Below are positions 4,910 to 9,266 of a stretch of 9,266 nt of DNA, in pieces. The notes beneath the pieces were generated by a model, which was given only the letters and a program-made list of their open reading frames with translations, searched no databases and was not told the origin of the DNA. This DNA comes from an uncultured Clostridium sp. (GTDB taxonomy: Bacteria; Bacillota_A; Clostridia; Lachnospirales; Lachnospiraceae). How positions within the stretch are numbered: the first letter of the stretch is position 1; the number at the start of each line of letters is the position of its first letter. The stretch is from positions 1 to 9,266 of the forward strand of contig CAMWKN010000029.1 of NCBI GenBank assembly GCA_947174825.1, read 5' to 3'. Both the position numbers and the translations under genes were made by a program.

Positions 4910-6421
4910 TCATCTGCTTTTTTCATACCAGCCGTAGCCGTTTCTCCCGTTTTCCTTGACCGAATACAAAGCGTTGTCCGCACATTTGGTCAATTCCCGA
5001 AAATCCTTGGAATGCTCCGGATATGCCGCTATACCGCAGCTGAAATGCAATTCAAAATCATGATTCGGACACTGTTCCTCTGTCAGCTTCACCTGACAAC
5101 TTTCAACACGCAGTTCTTCCACCCGCTTATCCACATCGTTCCGGCCAAGTCCCTTCACAAGTACCACAAACTCATCGCCACCATAGCGGGATACCAGACC
5201 GCACTCACCGAAATGCTTCATCAGCAGCTTTGCAAATTCCACCAGAATGAAATCGCCCGCATCATGCCCGTATTTATCATTGACCTGCTTGAAATAATCC
5301 ACATCAAAGAACATCAGTGCGCCGATGCCACGCTCATTGCCTTTGACAGCTTCCGCCGCAGAGTACTCAAACGCCCGTCGGTTAATTACATTTGTCAGTG
5401 GATCGTAAATTGAAAGATTGGCAAAAAGTTTCTTTTCCATGGACTCATGGCGATGACTGAGCATCAGCAGAATGCCTGAGGCAAGTACCAATGTGAGCGA
5501 AAACAGCACCGTGGCCCACCGGAACAGAGACAGCGCGCCAGACAATGCCGAGCTTTTAACACGAACCACCACGCTCCAGCCCTCCATGAAATCAATAGTC
5601 TCAAACACCTGCGTATAGCTGAGATCGTCAATCGTATAAGTCACTGCCCCAGATTCTTCCCCGCTGCGCATAAGCTCTTCCCATGCCTGGTATTCCGGGA
5701 ACTCCTTAATTCGTTTCTTATCGAGTTTCAGATTTGACCAGCTTCCCTTCTGAAACACATCATTTCCGGAACAACGGATAATATTATCTGAATATGCGTC
5801 CATAAGCCAGATCTCCGTGTCCTCCTTGAATGCTTTGGTATACGCCATTTCCTCGATTTCTTCAAGCGGGTATGTAAGGTAGAGATCGCCGAAAAATTCT
5901 CCATCCTGATAAACCGGCGAAAACATTGCAAATACCAACTGCCCGGTCAAACTGGAACGAAACGGTTCGGAAAATACAACATGGTTTGACGGCTTGCTGT
6001 GATCCGTCAGATTCCACTTGACAAATTCCTCTTTTTCTTCGTCCTGCGCATAAATCGTTCCGTCGGCGCAAACAATTCCAATACTGATATAATCCGAATT
6101 TTCCACGCTGTTTTTCATTTGCAGATATGCTTGCTCCGTATTCTTAAGATCATACTCTGACATAACCGTGGCGAGATTTTCAACCGAGTCGGTCATATAA
6201 CGGATCGAATTGTTTATCTTTTCCGCTATCAGGTTACACATCTGTCCGGCGATCTTTTCATCATGATTTTCAATCAGTTGGTTAAACACCAAAAGTATCA
6301 TCATTACGCATATCAGACAGGCTACAAGGTATATACCAATGATTTTATGATAAGAACCATGGCGACCTGCCAGAAAGCTGGTAATCACAGCATCCGAATT
6401 CTGTTTCTTTTTCATCTTCAT
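4910..6421 (-). CDS. Membrane diguanylate cyclase (GGDEF) with extracytoplasmic sensor domain
   Basis: A 503-residue protein expected to make cyclic di-GMP from two GTP. Membrane helices at about 26-49 and 302-322 enclose an outside domain of about 250 residues that looks like a Cache-type sensor (for example DGTIYAQDEEKEEFVKW, then YQDGEFFGDLYLTYPLEEI). The cytoplasmic GGDEF domain follows: YDPLTNVINRRAF (339-351), FFDVDYFKQVNDKYGHDAGD (371-390) and RYGGDEF (412-418), with an intact GGDEF motif and the metal-binding Asp373. The usual inhibitory RxxD site before the motif is not seen (GECG instead), so product inhibition may be weak. It begins nine bases after the binding-protein gene, whose stop overlaps its GAGGG ribosome binding site, so the two are translationally linked. 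GC is higher than in the flanking genes. Confidence 0.92.
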   Translation of the reverse strand: MKMKKKQNSDAVITSFLAGRHGSYHKIIGIYLVACLICVMMILLVFNQLIENHDEKIAGQMCNLIAEKINNSIRYMTDSVENLATVMSEYDLKNTEQAYLQMKNSVENSDYISIGIVCADGTIYAQDEEKEEFVKWNLTDHSKPSNHVVFSEPFRSSLTGQLVFAMFSPVYQDGEFFGDLYLTYPLEEIEEMAYTKAFKEDTEIWLMDAYSDNIIRCSGNDVFQKGSWSNLKLDKKRIKEFPEYQAWEELMRSGEESGAVTYTIDDLSYTQVFETIDFMEGWSVVVRVKSSALSGALSLFRWATVLFSLTLVLASGILLMLSHRHESMEKKLFANLSIYDPLTNVINRRAFEYSAAEAVKGNERGIGALMFFDVDYFKQVNDKYGHDAGDFILVEFAKLLMKHFGECGLVSRYGGDEFVVLVKGLGRNDVDKRVEELRVESCQVKLTEEQCPNHDFELHFSCGIAAYPEHSKDFRELTKCADNALYSVKENGRNGYGWYEKSR

Positions 6422-6430
6422 CTCAAACCC

Positions 6431-7495
6431 TCATTCGTTATATTGTATGATCTGCTGCACATCTTCGTCCGAGAGCATATCAAAGTTGACCACCACAACG
6501 CCCGTGTCCTGGAACTTACAGCTAAGCGTAGTGCCGTTAATACAATCCAGAACAGACTTTACACCAAGATATCCCATATCGTACTGCCGCTGCAGCATGG
6601 TAGCTGCATAATAATTTTCATCCTCAATCAGGTCAGCCATTTCAACAGAATAATCGAATCCAATAACGACCACGTCGTTTCTTCCACGTTCCTTTACTAC
6701 CCGGGCAAAGCCGACAGTAGAGCCGTTGTTGCTGCCAAATACACCGTCGATCTGTTTATACGTGTCAAAGAACGAATTCGCACATTCTACTGCCCTGTCA
6801 ATATCGCCCTCGTTGCTCTTTACCTCATCAATAATCTGCCACTTTTCAGGCGCATTTTTTGTCCAATAGGAACAAAAACCTGCCAGACGCTCGTTTATAG
6901 TCTGTGATGAAGAAGACCCTACCTGAATGGCGACAAACGCCTCCTCTTCCTCAGAAGTCCCCTTTTTATGCAATTGTTCTAGCATTTCTTTTGCAGCCGT
7001 CTGTCCGGCTATAAGATTGTCCGTCATGTAGCATATCCCATAATCCGTCGTATTAACGACCGTATCTATCAGTACTACCGGAATACCGCTGTTATGAATC
7101 TGACTTACGCTCTCCGACAAACGGACAGAGTCATTGGGGGCAAAAACAATACCGTCCGCTCCTGCATCCACAGCGTTCTGCAGGAGCTTCTGCTGCATCT
7201 CCCAGTCAGTTTCCACAGCAGTCCCACTGTAATAGATGTTGCAGTCCATATCCAACCCAGCATCAGCAACACCTTTTACGATAACATCCCAATAGTTGCT
7301 ATCCAAGACTTTTACGATCAGGTATATATTAGGTCTCCCGGGCACCACCTCATTCAGCGCAACATATTCCGGCACCTCTTCCAGCTCCTTCTCCTCAACA
7401 TTTTTATCTTTAGCACAGCCGCTAAACAGAAACAATATGGCAGTAATACACAACAATATTAAATATAACGATTTTAACCTTGATTTTCGCTGCAT
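6431..7495 (-). CDS. Sugar-type substrate-binding lipoprotein
   Basis: A 354-residue protein with a lipoprotein signal: basic MQRKSRLK, hydrophobic core 10-24, then FSGC with the lipid-carrying Cys27. The mature part follows the periplasmic-binding-protein type 1 pattern (RbsB-like): RPNIYLIVKVLDSNYWDVIV, QQKLLQNAVDAGADGIVFAP, GIPVVLIDTVV, VFGSNNGSTVGFARVVKERG and VVVIGFDYSVEM. It should bind a small ligand, probably a sugar or sugar-like molecule, outside the membrane. No ABC permease or ATPase lies beside it. The next gene is a membrane GGDEF protein, so it probably works as a sensor partner rather than in transport. The ATG at 7495 has AGAGGG at correct spacing. A GTG two codons earlier touches that site and is unlikely. 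The Phe at lipobox -3 is a slight deviation. Confidence 0.9.
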   Translation of the reverse strand: MQRKSRLKSLYLILLCITAILFLFSGCAKDKNVEEKELEEVPEYVALNEVVPGRPNIYLIVKVLDSNYWDVIVKGVADAGLDMDCNIYYSGTAVETDWEMQQKLLQNAVDAGADGIVFAPNDSVRLSESVSQIHNSGIPVVLIDTVVNTTDYGICYMTDNLIAGQTAAKEMLEQLHKKGTSEEEEAFVAIQVGSSSSQTINERLAGFCSYWTKNAPEKWQIIDEVKSNEGDIDRAVECANSFFDTYKQIDGVFGSNNGSTVGFARVVKERGRNDVVVIGFDYSVEMADLIEDENYYAATMLQRQYDMGYLGVKSVLDCINGTTLSCKFQDTGVVVVNFDMLSDEDVQQIIQYNE

Positions 7496-7533
7496 AAGCA
7501 CCCTCTATTCTCTTGTATTCATCATCTGATCTC

Positions 7534-7614
7534 TTAGAACCCATCCGATTGCTCTTGCACTTTATGCTCCCGCAATCGCCAACAACCATTCGCATTATCA
7601 TGTTCCATGCTCAT
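7534..7614 (-). CDS. Possible 26-codon leader ORF before the binding-protein gene
   Basis: ATG at 7614 to TAA at 7534-7536, reading MSMEHDNANGCWRLREHK and then VQEQSDGF. A weak AGGA lies about nine bases before the start. It lies wholly within the predicted leader of the binding-protein/cyclase operon and ends 38 bases before the ATG at 7495. Within it, CGATTGC (7546-7552) and GCAATCG (7572-7578) can form a 7-bp stem. The peptide matches nothing I know. It may be a chance ORF or a leader peptide. Confidence 0.2.
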   Translation of the reverse strand: MSMEHDNANGCWRLREHKVQEQSDGF

Positions 7615-7633
7615 GTTTGTTTATCCTGCAAAT

Positions 7634-7674
7634 AAAACACTGTCTTCCCCTAAAAACAGGCACGACAGTGTTTT
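7634..7674 (-). promoter_or_regulatory. 11-bp hairpin at the start of the operon leader (possible attenuator)
   Basis: AAAACACTGTC (7634-7644) and GACAGTGTTTT (7664-7674) are perfect complements around a 19-nt loop. On the minus-strand RNA the second arm runs into TTTTATTT, so it has some terminator character. It begins only about seven bases after the transcription start predicted from the promoter at 7688-7716. It could be an attenuator, a 5' stabilising stem, or the terminator of whatever used to lie upstream. Confidence 0.5.
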
Positions 7675-7687
7675 GCATGTAAGAATT

Positions 7688-7716
7688 ATTATATCACGCA
7701 TCATCAATTTTGCCAA
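7688..7716 (-). promoter_or_regulatory. Putative promoter of the binding-protein/cyclase operon
   Basis: On the minus strand, TTGGCA (7716-7711, five of six to consensus) and a perfect TATAAT (7693-7688) are spaced by 17 bases. The start near 7681 gives a leader of about 185 nt containing the 11-bp hairpin and the possible 26-codon ORF. I looked for a c-di-GMP riboswitch core in this leader and did not find one. Confidence 0.6.
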
Positions 7717-7748
7717 CAACATCCTTACGAATTGACAGCGTAAAATAA

Positions 7749-7790
7749 GCGTGTGAGGAACCCCTCAGGTAAGGTAAGAGCAGTCCCCAG
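7749..7790. other. Short GC-rich block at a homology breakpoint
   Basis: About 42 bases, richer in G/C than the surroundings, with a small TGAGG/CCTCA hairpin (7754-7758 and 7763-7767). It abuts exactly the point (7791) where similarity to the CD3324 terminator region at 177-205 stops. It could be the end of a lost mobile element, but no inverted terminal repeats or transposase remain, so its origin is open. Confidence 0.3.
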
Positions 7791-7819
7791 GAGCCAATAC
7801 CAAGTATCAGCTCATATTC

Positions 7820-8027
7820 TTACTCGCTCATTTTCCTTAGGACATACTGTATGCACTTTTTTGATAGATAATATTTGCAGACTAATTCTGAAATTTTGTT
7901 TCTTGCAAGATAATCCTTGTAAATTTGTTGGCTATACCTCAAAAGTTCCTACTTAATTTACGTACCTGCGCCCCATGCTTATCTATGTGCCGACCTACGT
8001 GGAATATAAATATTTTCTCCACAACAT
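7820..8027 (-). pseudogene. Decayed CD3324-family gene
   Basis: Read on the minus strand in one frame, this stretch aligns without gaps to residues 22-89 of the intact protein at 206-475: GENIYIPRR, AWGAGT, QIYKDYLARNKISELVCKYY and IQYVLRKMSE, ending at TAA 7822-7820. Three stop codons interrupt it, at 7981-7979, 7960-7958 and 7951-7949. Two or more of them replace CAG/Gln codons of the intact copy. The first 20 or so codons and the start are gone. Similarity continues past the stop into half of the terminator hairpin (7791-7819), then stops abruptly. Since the frame is unbroken apart from point stops, this is slow decay of a once-functional duplicate, with a later loss or replacement at both ends. 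Confidence 0.85.
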
Positions 8028-8094
8028 CTTTATTATACATCATAAAATTTCAATATTGATATATCTCAACTATAATTCGTCAATTATTTACATA

Positions 8095-9266
8095 TTACAA
8101 TCCTAATAATTCCTTTTTCTTTTTATCGAACTCTTCTTGACTAATTATTCCTTCATCCATCAACTTTTTATACTCTCGAACAGCATCTGCAGTATTCTTT
8201 GTATTGTTTCCTAAAACATTCCTTCGTTCATTGTTTGATTGGATTACTACTTCATAATCTTTTTCAGGAATTAATTTTGTAAACACTCCATATGCGTTTG
8301 AATTAAATTTTATAACCTGTTTAAGATCTGTCGAATACAATAGTACAACCTGCTCATCATGTACCGTAGATGTCCCTTTTACCTCATCAACTTCTTTCCG
8401 ACTTCCAACGATAGCGCCTACATCTCCTGCTAACAATCCTCCTATCACTCCTCCTATTATCGAAACCCCTCCACCGCCACCACCTGTTATTTCAGTGGTA
8501 ACATACTTTTGCCCAATCAGTCTATAATATTTGATATCATTAATCAAAATATCAATACCTTCGCAACTATCTGTATTTAACAAGCAAATTTTATCTTCCT
8601 TTTTCCAAGACCTCATTCTTCCACTCAGATTAAAATCAGCCGATGATATTTCAAGATAAACTCCTGTCTCTGCCTCAAAAGGAACTCTACTAGATAATTT
8701 TTCGACAAACATACCATGAGTAATAGGTGCTACATGTTCATTACCAATCTGTAACAACGTGTCTATATCATCAAAGTATCCTGGATAAAATGAGAATTTT
8801 AATTCTCCTTGTGGTTCTAAAATCAAAATAAAATCTTTACACGCACCTGTATTCTTACTTTTCTTTACACCCACAATTTTTTCAAAACTTTGCTTTTCAT
8901 CTCCAAAAACATATGGGTATAATATTGTTTTCTTTTCAAGGTTAATGTCTGCCCATATTCTTGGACGGTTCTCATACCCCCACATCAATATTCTGATTGC
9001 ATCATCATCCCTCTCATAAATGGTTGGTCTAGTTGCACAAATAATAAACTTCTTAAAAAGACCACCTTTCTGAACAATATAATAATTTTGTATATCTTCT
9101 TTTTCACAGCCAAAATGATTTGCAGCATTTCTTCTACAATCATCTTCATCTCTACCTGTAAAATCCATTCTAATTCTCTCGCCATTACTATCCTCCTCAT
9201 TCAACCAAGCCTCTTCAACCTCAGCACTATAAAAAACCATTTGCTGGCATTCACATACATATGAAC
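8095..9266 (-). CDS. Glycine-rich SHOCT-domain protein, 5' end outside the window
   Basis: If the ATG at 9240 is used the protein has 381 residues, but no ribosome binding site precedes it. The frame stays open to the edge, reading YVCECQQ before the Met, so the true start is probably outside and may include a zinc-ribbon-like cysteine pair. Numbering from that Met: residues 28-72 (RNAANHFGCEKEDI, then IVQKGGLFKKF) vaguely resemble the N-terminal Jag domain. Residues 235-335 form a compact domain with a run of six glycines (253-258) and a glycine-zipper-like stretch (IIGGVIGGLLAGDVGAIVG). The end, 352-381 (VREYKKLMDEGIISQEEFDK), is a SHOCT domain, a short C-terminal helical pair. Function is unknown. 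The glycine stretch could touch membranes or drive self-assembly. The decayed CD3324 copy follows. Confidence 0.75.
   Translation of the reverse strand, partial: SYVCECQQMVFYSAEVEEAWLNEEDSNGERIRMDFTGRDEDDCRRNAANHFGCEKEDIQNYYIVQKGGLFKKFIICATRPTIYERDDDAIRILMWGYENRPRIWADINLEKKTILYPYVFGDEKQSFEKIVGVKKSKNTGACKDFILILEPQGELKFSFYPGYFDDIDTLLQIGNEHVAPITHGMFVEKLSSRVPFEAETGVYLEISSADFNLSGRMRSWKKEDKICLLNTDSCEGIDILINDIKYYRLIGQKYVTTEITGGGGGGVSIIGGVIGGLLAGDVGAIVGSRKEVDEVKGTSTVHDEQVVLLYSTDLKQVIKFNSNAYGVFTKLIPEKDYEVVIQSNNERRNVLGNNTKNTADAVREYKKLMDEGIISQEEFDKKKKELLGL

Noticed and set aside
5012..5413. Plus-strand ORF of 133 codons
   Set aside because: It is antisense to the GGDEF domain, whose motifs are unambiguous. 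The plus-strand translation looks like low-information shadow coding.
6263..6907. Long plus-strand ORF (214 codons)
   Set aside because: It lies opposite the cyclase and binding-protein genes, has no ribosome binding site or recognisable domain, and the minus-strand genes there have clear conserved motifs.
7496..7501. GTG at 7501 as the start of the binding protein
   Set aside because: It overlaps the AGAGGG ribosome binding site. The ATG at 7495 has correct spacing and gives a better lipoprotein signal.
7502..7680. c-di-GMP riboswitch upstream of the sensor operon
   Set aside because: Considered because of the cyclase downstream, but I could not find the conserved core of either known class. 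Only simple hairpins are present.
7753..7956. Plus-strand ORF across the GC-rich block and the decayed CD3324 copy
   Set aside because: Its second half is antisense to a sequence clearly derived from the CD3324 gene, and there is no ribosome binding site. The RNPSGKVRAVPRSQ start is odd but not enough to call a gene.
1..9266. CRISPR array, tRNA, rRNA or complete insertion sequence
   Set aside because: I saw no regularly spaced repeats, no cloverleaf with conserved arms and no transposase motif on either strand.

Overview
The window looks like an accessory region of a low-GC Gram-positive gut-type Clostridia chromosome, most likely Lachnospiraceae. The clues are strong AGGAGG-type ribosome binding sites, AT-rich intergenic DNA, a CD3324-family HTH protein, a lipoprotein-type binding protein next to a membrane GGDEF protein, and SHOCT and Uma2 proteins. 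The family assignment is inference. Every credible gene is on the minus strand, so transcription runs from high to low coordinates. I saw no rRNA, tRNA, CRISPR array or intact insertion sequence.

Reading in the direction of transcription: (1) 9266-8095 is a glycine-rich SHOCT-domain protein that probably starts outside the window. It is followed by a decayed CD3324-family pseudogene (8027-7820) whose terminator is cut off at about 7791 against a short GC-rich block. (2) 7716-4910 is a two-gene operon with visibly higher GC than its flanks: a promoter, a structured leader, a sugar-type substrate-binding lipoprotein and a membrane diguanylate cyclase with an extracytoplasmic sensor region. No permease or ATPase accompanies the binding protein, so the pair looks like a ligand-to-c-di-GMP sensor. 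(3) 4806-3636 holds a GNAT acetyltransferase broken by one nonsense codon and a peptidase S51-like protein. (4) 3576-1837 is a unit with a near-consensus promoter covered by a perfect palindrome and a leader of about 220 nt. It encodes an unusual RNase III with two dsRNA-binding domains, then a 45-codon zinc-ribbon-like ORF and an internally deleted CD3324 gene, and ends at a clear terminator. (5) 1821-167 is a unit with a GNAT acetyltransferase, a Uma2-family nuclease-fold protein, a mini-ORF with hairpins and an intact CD3324-family gene, again ending in a terminator. (6) 75-1 is the start of an unidentified gene.

The most interesting points are the tandem-dsRBD RNase III with its own operator-like promoter, and the repeated layout in which three separate units each end in a copy of the same CD3324-family gene plus terminator: one intact, one deleted, one decayed. 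The binding protein/cyclase pair and the mini-ORF/hairpin leader of the intact CD3324 gene also deserve a look. The mixture of broken and intact genes suggests a region that gains and loses accessory genes.
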